Positions 44,657 through 53,726 are shown, counted from the stretch's first letter. The stretch: 64,000 bases of DNA from Pseudonocardia sp. SCN 73-27 (GCA_001725415.1 MEGH01000001.1:62001-126000), one strand, 5' to 3'. Notes: generated by a model not told the origin, from the sequence alone. Numbers and translations: made by a program.

Positions 44657-46318
44657 GTGAGCGGGCAGACGAAGGGGCAGCCCGCGTCCACGCGCACCGT
44701 GACCGCGACCGTCCCCGCACAACCGAGCGGACCGTCCGACGAGACCACGCCTGCCGCCTCCGCCGTGGACGACGAGCCCGCGGTGCACACCGCCGCGACC
44801 GACGCAGGCAGCACCCTCGCGGGGCGCTACCGGCTGCGCGCCAAACTCGGCTCCGAGCCTGCCGCCGGCGCCGAGTTCTGGACCGCCGAGGACACCGTCC
44901 TGCGCCGCGACGTCGCCGTCACCCTCCTGCGCCGGCTCGCCCCCGACCCCGACGCCGACGACCCCGAGGGCACCGCCCGCGCCGGCGAGATGATCGTCCG
45001 GGCGCTGCGCACCGGCAGCTTCGAACACCACGGCGCCGCCCGCCTCCTCGACGTGCTCGGCGCCGCCGTCAGCGAGTGGTGCGGCGGCCGCGGGCTCGCC
45101 GAGGTCCTCGCCGACGGCATGATCCGACCCCTCACCGCCGCCCGGATGGTCGAGCCCCTCGCCGACGCGGCCGCCGCCGCGCACCGGCACGGCCTCGTCC
45201 TCGGCTGCGACCACCCACAGCGCGTCCGCATCAGCAGCGACGGCCGCGCCCAGCTCACGTTCGTCCTCGCCCGCCCCGACGTCACCCCCGACGACGACGT
45301 CCGCGGTCTCGGCGCCGTCCTCTACGCGCTGCTCACCGGCCGCTGGCCACTGTCCAACGCCGACGCCGCCCGCGCCGGGATGCCCGCCGCCGACCGCAGG
45401 GTCAGCGGCGACCCCGACGGCCGCGTCGTCCCGCCGTCGGAGGTCCGGCCCGGCGTCCCCGTCGCACTCGACGCCGTCGTCCTCGGCGCCCTCGCCCGCG
45501 ACGGCGACGGCAGCTCCACGCAGCGCGTCCGTACCGCCGCGGCCGTGCACCGGATGCTCGCCGAGATCGTCTCCGAGGACGACAAGAACGCCCTCTTCCC
45601 GCCGGTGCACGACGGGCTGCCGCCCGAGCCCGGCGACGTCTGGCAGGACTCCTCGCGGCGCAAGCCGCCCGCCGACCGCGATCGCCGCCGCAAGTTGATG
45701 ATCGGGCTCGGCGTGCTCGCCGTCGGTGTCGTCGTCGTGCTCGGCTACCTCGGGCTCGTCCTCGGCTCCGTGTTCGGCGACTCCTCCGGGGCGCCGAAGA
45801 TCGTCGTCAACGCGCCCGCCGCCACCGGTGGTGCCGTCGCCGGCGGTGCCGGTCCGCCGCAGCCCCAGGCCGCCACGAGTGCCGTGGCCGCGGCGGGCGT
45901 CGAGGTCTACGACACCACCGACGACCCCGACAACGCCGGCCGCATCTCCCGCGTCATCGACGGCAACCCGCAGACCAGCTGGCGCACCTACGCCTACCGT
46001 CAGCAGTTCCCGGTGCTCAAGCCCGGCATCGGGATCATGGTGTCGTTCGCGTCGGCCGTGCAGCTGTCCAACCTGACGATCAACTCGCCCAGCGACGGCA
46101 CCGTCGTCCAGATCCGGTCGGCTCCCTCGGCCGACTCCGACTTCAACGACACCGTGCCGATCGCCGACGCCACCCTGACGTCGGGGATCACGCCGATCTC
46201 GCTGGCCCAGAGCCAGCCGGTGCAGCACGTGCTGATCTGGATCACCAGGCTGGGCAACGACAACGGGCAGAACATGACCGAGATCAACGAGGTCACGTTC
46301 CAGCGCGCCGGTGTCTGA
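44657..46318 (+). CDS. Stand-alone MurJ-associated pseudokinase with extracellular beta domain
   Basis: The 553-residue protein has a disordered N-terminus (1-50), a kinase-like domain (about 52-300), a membrane helix (336-358), and an extracytoplasmic discoidin-like domain (about 410-550, RISRVIDGNPQTSWRTYAYR). Catalytic kinase residues are missing: the usual VAVK Lys is replaced (RDVAVTLLRR), there is no HRD loop and no DFG, so it is a pseudokinase. It corresponds to the C-terminal half of mycobacterial MurJ (Rv3910), which is recruited by PknB-phosphorylated signalling. No flippase helices are attached or encoded just upstream. Confidence 0.87.
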   Translation: MSGQTKGQPASTRTVTATVPAQPSGPSDETTPAASAVDDEPAVHTAATDAGSTLAGRYRLRAKLGSEPAAGAEFWTAEDTVLRRDVAVTLLRRLAPDPDADDPEGTARAGEMIVRALRTGSFEHHGAARLLDVLGAAVSEWCGGRGLAEVLADGMIRPLTAARMVEPLADAAAAAHRHGLVLGCDHPQRVRISSDGRAQLTFVLARPDVTPDDDVRGLGAVLYALLTGRWPLSNADAARAGMPAADRRVSGDPDGRVVPPSEVRPGVPVALDAVVLGALARDGDGSSTQRVRTAAAVHRMLAEIVSEDDKNALFPPVHDGLPPEPGDVWQDSSRRKPPADRDRRRKLMIGLGVLAVGVVVVLGYLGLVLGSVFGDSSGAPKIVVNAPAATGGAVAGGAGPPQPQAATSAVAAAGVEVYDTTDDPDNAGRISRVIDGNPQTSWRTYAYRQQFPVLKPGIGIMVSFASAVQLSNLTINSPSDGTVVQIRSAPSADSDFNDTVPIADATLTSGITPISLAQSQPVQHVLIWITRLGNDNGQNMTEINEVTFQRAGV

Positions 46319-46376
46319 CCCGTTCGCACCCGCCAACGCTTCGCCTGAACCGCCGCGGGGGAGCGCGCACGCTTCG

Positions 46377-46382
46377 TAGCGT
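46377..46382 (+). promoter_or_regulatory. -10-like hexamer for leaderless sigM
   Basis: TAGCGT lies six bases before the GTG at 46389. Confidence 0.4.
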
Positions 46383-46388
46383 GCTCGC

Positions 46389-46940
46389 GTGTCCGCACCG
46401 ACCCTCGACGACGCGGCGCTCGTCGCGGCCCACCGCGAGGGCGACGCGCAGGCGTTCGGTGAGCTCGTCCGCCGCCATGGCGACCGGCTCTGGGCCGTGG
46501 CCCTCGGGGTCCTGCGCAACACCGACGACGCCCGCGAGGCGGTACAGGAAGCCCTGCTCACAGCTTTTCGTCGACTCGACGGATACCGCGGCGACGCCGC
46601 GCTGAGCACCTGGCTCCACCGCATCCTCGTCAACGTCTGCATCGACCGGATCCGCCGCGACCACCGCCGCCCCGCCGAGCCGTGGCCCGAGCACGACGTC
46701 GCCGACCGCCGCCCTGACCCGTCCCACACCGCCGCCACCCGGATCGACGTCGTCGCCGCCCTCGCGGCACTGCCCGAGGAGCAGCGGATCGTCATCCAGC
46801 TCGTCGACGTGGAGGGCCACCCCGTCGCCGACGCCGCCCGGCTCCTCGACATCCCCACCGGGACCGTGAAGAGCCGCTGCGCCCGCGGTCGGCTGCGGCT
46901 CGCCGAACTGCTGGGCCACCTGCGCGAGGAGTACCGATGA
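46389..46940 (+). CDS. sigM: ECF RNA polymerase sigma factor SigM
   Basis: The 183-residue ECF sigma has region 2 (AFGELVRRHGDRLWAVALGVLRNTDDAREAVQEALLTAFRRLDGY, STWLHRILVNVCIDRIR) and region 4 (ALPEEQRIVIQLVDVEGHPVADAARLLDIPTGTVKSRCARGRLRL). Position between the MurJ-type gene and trxB matches SigM (Rv3911). ATGA overlap with the next gene couples it to its presumed anti-sigma factor. Confidence 0.93.
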   Translation: MSAPTLDDAALVAAHREGDAQAFGELVRRHGDRLWAVALGVLRNTDDAREAVQEALLTAFRRLDGYRGDAALSTWLHRILVNVCIDRIRRDHRRPAEPWPEHDVADRRPDPSHTAATRIDVVAALAALPEEQRIVIQLVDVEGHPVADAARLLDIPTGTVKSRCARGRLRLAELLGHLREEYR

Positions 46941-47599
46941 CCGACCGCCTGCAGCTCGCCGCGCTCTGGGACGACGCCTCGTGCGCAGGGGAGAGGTGCC
47001 CGTGCCCGAGGTGCGTCGCGACGCTCGACGACCCCTCCGCCGCCACGGTCTTCGCGGCGCTCGACGCGACCCGGCGGGACCTCGCCGCGCTCTGGTCGCC
47101 GGCCGCGGGCGCGATGCCCGACGACGTGCGGGTCGCCGTCCTCGCCGCGGCCGACGCCCTCCGGTCCCCGGGGCCGCGGCCCGCCGGCGCGACGTCGCGG
47201 GTCCTCCACCGGGCCGCCGGCCGTCGTCGCCCGCACGGGACCCGCCGGCCGGGCCGTCGCTCCCGCGTCGCGCTGGTCGCGGCCCTGGGGGTGGCCGTCC
47301 TCGCCGGGACCGTCGGCCGGCCTGCCGGCCCGGACTCACCGCCGGAGCCCACCCGGCACGCCCTCGTCGGCACCCCCGAGCCCGGCCGGGGACCCCTCGC
47401 CGGCCCGGACCGCCAGGCCGCCTGCCTCGCCGCCGTCGGCATCCCACCCGCGGCCGCGCTCGCGACCCGCGACGTCACCGTCGACGGCACCGCCGGCGTC
47501 CTGCTCGTCCTGCCCACCGGGACGATCGGCACCTACCGCATGCTCGTCGTCGACACCGGGTGTACGCGCGTCCTCGCCGACCGTACCGTCGGCCGGTGA
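46937..47599 (+). CDS. Putative anti-sigma-M factor (RsmA-like)
   Basis: The 220-residue protein has an N-terminal cytoplasmic part of about 110 residues, one membrane helix at about 112-130 (RVALVAALGVAVLAGTVG) and a C-terminal extracytoplasmic domain. That layout and the overlap with sigM fit an anti-sigma factor like Rv3912. The N-terminus has a Cys cluster (SCAGERCPCPRC) but no standard HxxxCxxC zinc anti-sigma motif. Similarity to known proteins is weak by eye. Confidence 0.75.
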   Translation: MTDRLQLAALWDDASCAGERCPCPRCVATLDDPSAATVFAALDATRRDLAALWSPAAGAMPDDVRVAVLAAADALRSPGPRPAGATSRVLHRAAGRRRPHGTRRPGRRSRVALVAALGVAVLAGTVGRPAGPDSPPEPTRHALVGTPEPGRGPLAGPDRQAACLAAVGIPPAAALATRDVTVDGTAGVLLVLPTGTIGTYRMLVVDTGCTRVLADRTVGR

Positions 47600-47629
47600 C
47601 CCGGATCCCCCCTGACCGGCGGCGGACGA

Positions 47630-47655
47630 GGAATGCCCGCTTCTAGACTCGTGTT
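47630..47655 (+). promoter_or_regulatory. SigH/SigR-type promoter for trxB-trxA
   Basis: GGAAT at 47630-47634 and GTT at 47653-47655 are separated by exactly 18 bases, the GGAAT-N18-GTT consensus of the redox sigma factor SigR/SigH. Thioredoxin genes are core members of that regulon. The site lies 62 bases before the trxB start. Confidence 0.8.
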
Positions 47656-47716
47656 GAATCGACCGGATGCGGGAGCCACTCGCCCCGCCCGATCAACCTG
47701 AGGAGGGACCGCCGCG

Positions 47717-48715
47717 GTGAGCACCGACGACGTCCGGGAACTGATCATCATCGGGTCGGGCCCGGCCGGCTACACGGCCGCGGTCTACGCAGCCCGAGCC
47801 CAGCTCAACCCGCTGGTGTTCGAGGGTTCCCAGTTCGGTGGCGCGCTCATGACCACCACCGAGGTCGAGAACTACCCCGGCTACACCGACGGGATCATGG
47901 GCCCCGAGCTCATGGACCAGATGCGCAACCAGGCCAAGCGCTTCGGCGCCGAGCTGCGCTCCGAGGACGTCGACGCCGTCGACCTCGCCGGCCCCGTCAA
48001 GACCGTCACCGCCCACGGGCAGACGTACAAGGCGCGCGCCGTCATCCTCGCGATGGGCGCCGCCGCCCGCTACCTCAACGTCCCCGGCGAGCAGGAACTG
48101 CTCGGGCGCGGCGTCTCGGCCTGTGCCACCTGTGACGGGTTCTTCTTCCGCGAGCAGGACATCGCCGTCATCGGCGGTGGCGACTCCGCGATGGAGGAGG
48201 CCACCTTCCTCACCCGCTTCGCCCGCTCGGTGACGATCATCCACCGCCGCGAGGAGTTCCGGGCCTCGCGCATCATGCTCGAGCGCGCCCAGAACGACCC
48301 GAAGATCACGTGGAAGCTCAACTCCGAGGTCACCCGGGTCGACGGCGACGGATCGGTGTCCCACCTGCGGCTGCGCGACACCGTCACCGGCGAGGAGTCG
48401 ACGCTGGATGTCACCGGCATGTTCGTCGCGATCGGCCACGACCCGCGCAGCAGCCTCGTGCGCGACCTGGTCGACGTCGACGGTGACGGGTACGTGAAGG
48501 TCGACTCGCCGTCGACACGCACCACCATCGAGGGCGTGTTCGCCTGCGGCGACCTCGTCGACCACACCTACCGTCAGGCGATCACGGCCGCCGGTTCCGG
48601 CTGCTCCGCCGCCATCGACGCCGAGCGCTGGCTCGCCGACACCCCGGTCCCGGCCGAGCTCGCCGGCGGCGGGTACGGCACCGCCGCTCCCGAGGCCGCG
48701 GCCGCGGCGCACTGA
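47717..48715 (+). CDS. trxB: Thioredoxin-disulfide reductase
   Basis: The 332-residue flavoprotein reduces thioredoxin with NADPH. The FAD-binding loop [12 protein letters not shown] is at about 11-22, the redox-active pair is Cys136 and Cys139 in CATCDG, the NADPH loop is GGGDSAMEE, and the second FAD motif is [13 protein letters not shown] start at 47717. trxA follows 43 bases later, and both lie behind a SigH/SigR-type promoter. Confidence 0.97.
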   Translation: MSTDDVRELIIIGSGPAGYTAAVYAARAQLNPLVFEGSQFGGALMTTTEVENYPGYTDGIMGPELMDQMRNQAKRFGAELRSEDVDAVDLAGPVKTVTAHGQTYKARAVILAMGAAARYLNVPGEQELLGRGVSACATCDGFFFREQDIAVIGGGDSAMEEATFLTRFARSVTIIHRREEFRASRIMLERAQNDPKITWKLNSEVTRVDGDGSVSHLRLRDTVTGEESTLDVTGMFVAIGHDPRSSLVRDLVDVDGDGYVKVDSPSTRTTIEGVFACGDLVDHTYRQAITAAGSGCSAAIDAERWLADTPVPAELAGGGYGTAAPEAAAAAH

Positions 48716-48758
48716 CCCCACCCCTCCCACCGATCATCACCGCGAAGGGCAGAACACG

Positions 48759-49088
48759 ATGGGCAACAACACCGTCGACGTCACCGACGCCTCGTTCGAG
48801 GCCGACGTCCTCAAGAGCGACAAGACCGTCCTCGTCGACTTCTGGGCCACCTGGTGCGGACCGTGCAAGATGGTCGCCCCCGTCCTCGACGAGATCGCCG
48901 GCGAGCACTCCGACAAGCTGACCGTCGCCAAGCTCGACATCGACGTCAACTCGAAGACCGCCGCCGCCTACCAGGTCATGTCGATCCCGACCATGATCCT
49001 CTTCAAGGACGGCAAGCCGGTGAAGACCATCGTCGGCGCCCGCCCCAAGGCTGCCCTGCTCTCCGACCTCGCCGACTACCTCGGCTGA
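48759..49088 (+). CDS. trxA: Thioredoxin
   Basis: The 109-residue protein has the active site WCGPC with Cys33 and Cys36 and the cis-proline in SIPTMI. It is the electron carrier reduced by the neighbouring TrxB and equals TrxC (Rv3914) in position. The ATG at 48759 follows GAAGGG. A strong hairpin follows the stop. Confidence 0.97.
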   Translation: MGNNTVDVTDASFEADVLKSDKTVLVDFWATWCGPCKMVAPVLDEIAGEHSDKLTVAKLDIDVNSKTAAAYQVMSIPTMILFKDGKPVKTIVGARPKAALLSDLADYLG

Positions 49089-49115
49089 GCCAGGAGCGAT
49101 CGTTCGGCAACGGAC

Positions 49116-49142
49116 CGGCCGGTTCCCACTGGGAGCCGGCCG
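49116..49142 (+). terminator. Hairpin terminator after trxA
   Basis: A 12-bp stem (CGGCCGGTTCCC with its complement, one G-T pair) closes a three-base loop 28 bases after the trxA stop. No T-run follows. Confidence 0.75.
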
Positions 49143-49297
49143 TCCCGCGTTCACAGGGTGACCACTCCGACACCGCAGGTCACGACGAGGACACGCCCAG
49201 GCACGCCCCGCTGTCCCCCGGTCGGGGAGGCGCAGGGCAGAATGGGCCGCGGCCGCACGCCGACGGCGGCGGACTGACGACGATCGAGCGAGGGTGC

Positions 49298-50467
49298 ATG
49301 CATTTGCTCCGCCGCGGAGACAGCGGTCCGGCGGTCGCCGAGATCCGGGGGATGCTCGTGCGCCTCGGGCTTCCCGCCGGGCGCCAGGAGCCGCCTGCGG
49401 GATCGCCTGCGGAGTTCACCTTCGACGCGGACGTCGAGCAGGCCGTGCGCGCCTTCCAGCAGCGCCGTGGGCTCATCACCGACGGCATCGTCGGCCCCGC
49501 CACCTACCGCGCGCTGCGCGAGGCAGGCTGGAAGCTCGGCGACCGCATGCTCGCCCTCCTCGTGTCCGCGCCCATGAGTGGCGACGACGTCGTCACCCTG
49601 CAGGAGCGCCTCCTGGAGCTGGGTTACGACGTCGGCCGCCCCGGTGGCGTGTTCGACGACCTCACCGAACGCGGCCTCAAGGCCTTCCAGCGCGACTACG
49701 GCCTCGCCTCCGACGGCGTGTGCGGCCCCCAGACGCTGCGTGCGCTGCGCCAGCTCGGCCGCAAGGTCACCGGCGGCCGCCCAGGCCTGCTGCGCGAGCA
49801 GGAGCTCCTGCGCCGCGCCGGGCCCCGCATGCGCGGCAAACGCATCGTCGTCGACCCGGGCCACGGCGGGCCCGACCGAGGCGTCGTCAGCAGCGGTGTC
49901 GCCGAGGCCGACCTGATGTGGGACCTGGCACGCCGGCTCGTGGGCCGCATGTCGGCCACGGGCATGGAGGCCATGCTCACCCGCCGCGAGGACACCTGTC
50001 CGCCCGAGGCCGAGCGCGCCGCGTTCGCCAACACCGCGGGCGCAGACCTCGTCCTGTCGCTGCACACCGACGCCAACCCCAGCATGCACGCCCAGGGGCT
50101 CGCGACCTTCCACTTCGGCAGCGGCTCCGGACCCACGTCGACGGTGGGGGAGGCCCTCGCCGGGCTCATCCAGCGCGAGCTGCTCAGCCGCACCTCGATG
50201 CTCGACTGCGGCAGCCAGGGCCGCACCTGGGAGCTCCTGCGGCTCACCAGGATGCCGACGGTGCGCGTCGAGGTCGGCTACCTGACCAACATGGGCGACC
50301 GGCGCAAGCTCCTCAACGCCGACTTCCGCGACGTCGTCGCCGAGGGCATCCTCGTGGCCGTGAAGCGCCTGTACCTGCTCGGCCAGGACGACCACCCCAC
50401 GGGCACGTTCACGTTCTCCGACGTCCTCGCGCACGAGATCGCGCGCAACGAGGCCACCGCGATCTGA
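49298..50467 (+). CDS. cwlM: CwlM-like N-acetylmuramoyl-L-alanine amidase homologue
   Basis: The 389-residue protein has two PG_binding_1 domains (about 5-75 and 88-155) and an Amidase_3 domain (about 180-365). Candidate zinc and catalytic residues His189 (VVDPGHGG), Glu203, His256 (SLHTDAN) and Glu325 (RVEVGYLTN) are all present. There is no signal peptide, as in mycobacterial CwlM (Rv3915), which stays in the cytoplasm and, when phosphorylated by PknB near its C-terminus, activates MurA. The C-terminal TGTFTFSDVLAHE tail is the likely equivalent region. Confidence 0.92.
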   Translation: MHLLRRGDSGPAVAEIRGMLVRLGLPAGRQEPPAGSPAEFTFDADVEQAVRAFQQRRGLITDGIVGPATYRALREAGWKLGDRMLALLVSAPMSGDDVVTLQERLLELGYDVGRPGGVFDDLTERGLKAFQRDYGLASDGVCGPQTLRALRQLGRKVTGGRPGLLREQELLRRAGPRMRGKRIVVDPGHGGPDRGVVSSGVAEADLMWDLARRLVGRMSATGMEAMLTRREDTCPPEAERAAFANTAGADLVLSLHTDANPSMHAQGLATFHFGSGSGPTSTVGEALAGLIQRELLSRTSMLDCGSQGRTWELLRLTRMPTVRVEVGYLTNMGDRRKLLNADFRDVVAEGILVAVKRLYLLGQDDHPTGTFTFSDVLAHEIARNEATAI

Positions 50468-50512
50468 ACCCGTTGGCGCGCAGGCTCCTCCTGCGCACCT
50501 CCCGTCGGTGGG

Positions 50513-51160
50513 TCAGCGGGCCGGGATGACCTGCCGCTCGATCGACGGCTCCGACTGCAGCGGGATCGTCACGGTCCCGAGAATCTGCTCCAAAGCAGCC
50601 TCGACGTCTTCCTTCCACGTCATCGCTGCACGTAGCTCCATGCGCAGCCGCGGCCAGCGCGGGTGCGGCCGGATCGTCTTGAACCCGACGCCCTTCAGGA
50701 ACTCCGCCGGGATCACGCAGCTCGGCTCGGTGCCCGGACGCGCATCGCCGAACACCTCGACGGCCTTCACACCACGACGCGTCAGGTCCTTCACAACAGC
50801 CTGGGCGAGCATGCGCCCCAAGCCCTCCCCGGCGAACTCGGGCAGCACCTGCATCGTCGTCAGCAGGACGGCGTCGGCGCTCACCGGACCCGTGGGCATC
50901 TCCGCCGCACGCGGGACGGCCGACGGCGGCGCGTACATGACGTAGCCCGCGGGCGCGCCCTGCATGTGCACGATCTTGCCGCACGAACCCCACTCGAGAA
51001 GGACGCCCGAGACCCAGGCCTCCTTCTCGAACTCCGTGGACCCGAAGTCCTGCGCCTGCTTACCCAGGTGTTCAGAGAGCTCCCAGAACACACAACTACG
51101 ACAGCGCTTAGGAAGTTCGTCCAGATTGTCCAGAGTGATGCTGGCGACGTGCCAGGACAA
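50513..51160 (-). CDS. GNAT-family protein (Rv3916c-like)
   Basis: The 215-residue protein starts at TTG 51160, with GGAGG five bases upstream. A GNAT acetyl-CoA-binding segment is visible (LLTTMQVLPEFAGEGLGRMLAQAVVKDLTRRG). The N-terminus has a CRSCVFWE motif with paired Cys, typical of this actinobacterial subgroup. Substrate is unknown. It occupies the same place as Rv3916c, next to cwlM and near parB. Confidence 0.85.
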   Translation of the reverse strand: MSWHVASITLDNLDELPKRCRSCVFWELSEHLGKQAQDFGSTEFEKEAWVSGVLLEWGSCGKIVHMQGAPAGYVMYAPPSAVPRAAEMPTGPVSADAVLLTTMQVLPEFAGEGLGRMLAQAVVKDLTRRGVKAVEVFGDARPGTEPSCVIPAEFLKGVGFKTIRPHPRWPRLRMELRAAMTWKEDVEAALEQILGTVTIPLQSEPSIERQVIPAR

Positions 51161-51379
51161 GGCAACCTCCGGCTACTGAGACGCTCGAGCGTGCGCGTCC
51201 GGCTGCGTGATCACGCACAGGGCCGGGCCCCGCCGATGTTAGATCGATCCAGACCCGTTGGACAGCAAATGTGCTGCGACCGGGCCTCCAGGCTCGCCGA
51301 AGGGCAGGACGTTCCCCCGTCCCGGTTACACTCGGACGGTCCGCTTGCGCCGCTTGACCTGCTGAAGGGGAGGCCCCAG

Positions 51380-52720
51380 GTGCCGGTTCCGCCGCCCACC
51401 GTGCCCGATCCGTACGACATCAGCACGGCGGCAGCAGCGGCAGCGGCAGCCCCCACCGGGCGCTTCGCCCGACGCACCGCAGGCATGACCGCCTCTGAGA
51501 TCCGCGCCCTGTTCGCGGTCGCCAGCCGGCCCGAGGTCGTGTCCCTCGCCGGGGGCATGCCCAACCTCGCCGCCCTCCCGCTCGACACCCTCGCCGCCGA
51601 GGTCGGCCAACTCGTCGCGAGCGAGGGCCAGACCGCCCTGCAGTACGGTTCCGCGCAGGGCACACCCGCGCTGCGCGAGCAGATCTGCGAGGTCATGCGG
51701 CTCGAAGGCATCGACGCCGACCCCGAGGACGTCGTCGTCACCGTCGGCTCCCAGATGGCGCTCGACCTCATCACCCGGATCTACTGCGACCCGGGCGACG
51801 TTGTCCTCGCCGAAGGCCCCTCCTACGTCGGCGCGCTCGGCTCCTTCGCCGCCTACCAGGCCCGAGTCGTGCACGTCGCCATGGACGCCCACGGCCTCGT
51901 GCCGCAGTACCTCCGCAACGCGCTCGAATCGCTTGCGCGCCAAGGCATCACACCGAAGTTCCTGTACACGATCCCGAACTTCCACAACCCCGCCGGCGTC
52001 ACCCTCGCCGTCGAGCGCCGCACCGAGATCCTCGAGATCTGTGTCTCTCACGGCGTCGCCGTCGTCGAGGACAACCCGTACGGCCTCCTCGGCTTCTCCG
52101 GCACCGTCTACCCGGCGCTGCGCTCCTTCGACCGCGACGTCGTCTACCTCGGCTCCTTCTCCAAGACCTTCGCCTCCGGTCTTCGCGTCGGCTGGGCGCT
52201 CGTCCCACCCGCCGTCCGCGACCGCATGGTCCTGGCCGCCGAGTCGGCGACCCTGTGCCCGCCCACGTTCAACCAGATGATCGTGTCCCGCTATCTGCAG
52301 ACGCAGGACTGGCGCAGCCAGGTCAAGACGTTCACCGAGGCCTACCGCGAACGCCGCGACGCGATGCTCGCCGCCCTCGAGACCCACCTGCCGCCCGGCT
52401 GCAGCTGGAACGTCCCCGACGGTGGGTTCTATGTCTGGCTCACCGTCCCCGAGGGTGTCGACACCAAGGCGATGCTGCCCCGCGCCGTCACCGCCCGCGT
52501 CGCCTACGCCTCCGGCACCGGCTTCTACGCCGACGGCTTCGGCAGCCGCCAGCTCCGGCTCTCCTACTGCTACCCGACGCCGGAGCGCATCGAAGAAGGC
52601 GTCCGCCGGCTCGCCGGCGTCCTCGGCGCCGAGCTCGACGTCATGAGAACCTTCGGCGTGCCGGCGCGCACCCCGCGCCTGCGGTCCGGACCCGACGCAC
52701 CGTCCCCGGACACCGCCTGA
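51380..52720 (+). CDS. PLP-dependent aminotransferase class I/II (2-aminoadipate type)
   Basis: The 446-residue fold-type I aminotransferase has SLAGGMPNLAALP, the tetrapyrrole-stacking region ALQYGSAQGTPALRE, NFHNPAGVTL, VVEDNPYG and the PLP lysine in LGSFSKTFASGLRVGW. It resembles LysN/2-aminoadipate and MocR-core aminotransferases without an N-terminal DNA-binding domain. The GTG at 51380 has GGGGAGG six bases upstream. A parS site lies 4 bases after the stop. Confidence 0.88.
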   Translation: MPVPPPTVPDPYDISTAAAAAAAAPTGRFARRTAGMTASEIRALFAVASRPEVVSLAGGMPNLAALPLDTLAAEVGQLVASEGQTALQYGSAQGTPALREQICEVMRLEGIDADPEDVVVTVGSQMALDLITRIYCDPGDVVLAEGPSYVGALGSFAAYQARVVHVAMDAHGLVPQYLRNALESLARQGITPKFLYTIPNFHNPAGVTLAVERRTEILEICVSHGVAVVEDNPYGLLGFSGTVYPALRSFDRDVVYLGSFSKTFASGLRVGWALVPPAVRDRMVLAAESATLCPPTFNQMIVSRYLQTQDWRSQVKTFTEAYRERRDAMLAALETHLPPGCSWNVPDGGFYVWLTVPEGVDTKAMLPRAVTARVAYASGTGFYADGFGSRQLRLSYCYPTPERIEEGVRRLAGVLGAELDVMRTFGVPARTPRLRSGPDAPSPDTA

Positions 52721-52724
52721 GCGT

Positions 52725-52738
52725 GTTTCACGTGAAAC
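52725..52738. promoter_or_regulatory. parS site 1
   Basis: Exact GTTTCACGTGAAAC, ParB-binding centromere element, between the aminotransferase and ligase genes. Confidence 0.92.
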
Positions 52739-52778
52739 GTGAGCTCGTCCTCGTACACCAGATCGACCAGGAGCTGAC

Positions 52779-53726
52779 GTGACCGACCGGACCGTGGCGG
52801 TGCTCGCCGGGGGACTCTCCCACGAGCGAGAAGTATCGCTACGGTCCGGCCGCCGCGTCGCCGGCGCGCTGCGCTCCTCCGGCGTCAGCGTCTTCGAGTG
52901 GGACGTCGACGCGAACCTCGTCGAGCGCCTCCGCGCCGAACGACCGGACGCCGTCGTCATCGCCCTCCACGGTGGGGAAGGGGAGAACGGTGCCGTCCAG
53001 GCCGTGCTCGAACTCCTCGACGTCCCCTTCGTCGGCACCCCTGCACCCGCCTGCCGGCGCGTCTGGGACAAGCCCACCGCCAAGTCCGAGCTCCGCATCG
53101 CCGGCCTCGACACCCCCGACTGGGTCGCCCTCCCGCACGCCACCTTCCGTGCCCTCGGCGCCCGCGCCGTCCTCGACGCCATGGTCGAACGCCTCGGCCT
53201 GCCCCTCATGCTCAAACCCGACCAGGGCGGCTCCGCCCTCGGCGCACAGGTCGTCACCACGATCGACGACCTGCCCTCCGCCATGGTCAGCTGCCTCGCC
53301 TACTGCGACACCGTCCTCGCCGAACGGTTCGTCGACGGCACCGAGGTCGCCGTCTCCGTCGTCGAGATCGACGACGAGCCGCGCGTCCTCCCACCCGTCG
53401 GCGTCGAGCCCCTCGGGGGCGTCTACGACTACACCGCCCGCTACACCCCCGGGAACACCGCCTTCCACTGCCCGGCCCCCCTCGATCCCGACCTCCTCGC
53501 CCGCGTCCAGGACGTCGCCCTCTCCGCCCACCGGCTCCTCGGGCTCCGCGACCTCTCCCGGACCGACGCCATCGTCGATCGCGACGGCAACGTCCAGATC
53601 CTCGAACTCAACGTCTCGCCCGGACTCACCGACACCTCCCTCCTGCCCACCGCCGCTGCCGCCGCAGGGCTCGACCTCGGCGACCTCTTCGCCTCTCTCG
53701 TGGAGCGCGCGGTCGACCGCGCCTGA
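52779..53726 (+). CDS. D-alanine--D-alanine ligase family ATP-grasp protein
   Basis: The 315-residue protein begins VAVLAGGLSHEREVSLRSGRRVAGAL and has ALHGGEGENGAVQAVLELLDVPFVG, the nucleotide-binding Lys in PLMLKPDQGGSALG, and the metal-binding end LELNVSPGLTDTSLLP. These follow Ddl closely. Whether it is the main cell-wall Ddl or a paralogue cannot be told: actinobacteria usually keep ddl elsewhere, and the SPGL at the metal site differs from the common LPGF. GTG start; flanked on both sides by parS sites. Confidence 0.85.
   Translation: MTDRTVAVLAGGLSHEREVSLRSGRRVAGALRSSGVSVFEWDVDANLVERLRAERPDAVVIALHGGEGENGAVQAVLELLDVPFVGTPAPACRRVWDKPTAKSELRIAGLDTPDWVALPHATFRALGARAVLDAMVERLGLPLMLKPDQGGSALGAQVVTTIDDLPSAMVSCLAYCDTVLAERFVDGTEVAVSVVEIDDEPRVLPPVGVEPLGGVYDYTARYTPGNTAFHCPAPLDPDLLARVQDVALSAHRLLGLRDLSRTDAIVDRDGNVQILELNVSPGLTDTSLLPTAAAAAGLDLGDLFASLVERAVDRA

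Noticed and set aside
44279-47236. A 985-codon minus-strand open frame opposite the pseudokinase and sigM genes
   Set aside because: It is a mirror of G/C third-position bias; the plus-strand genes have clear domains and couplings.
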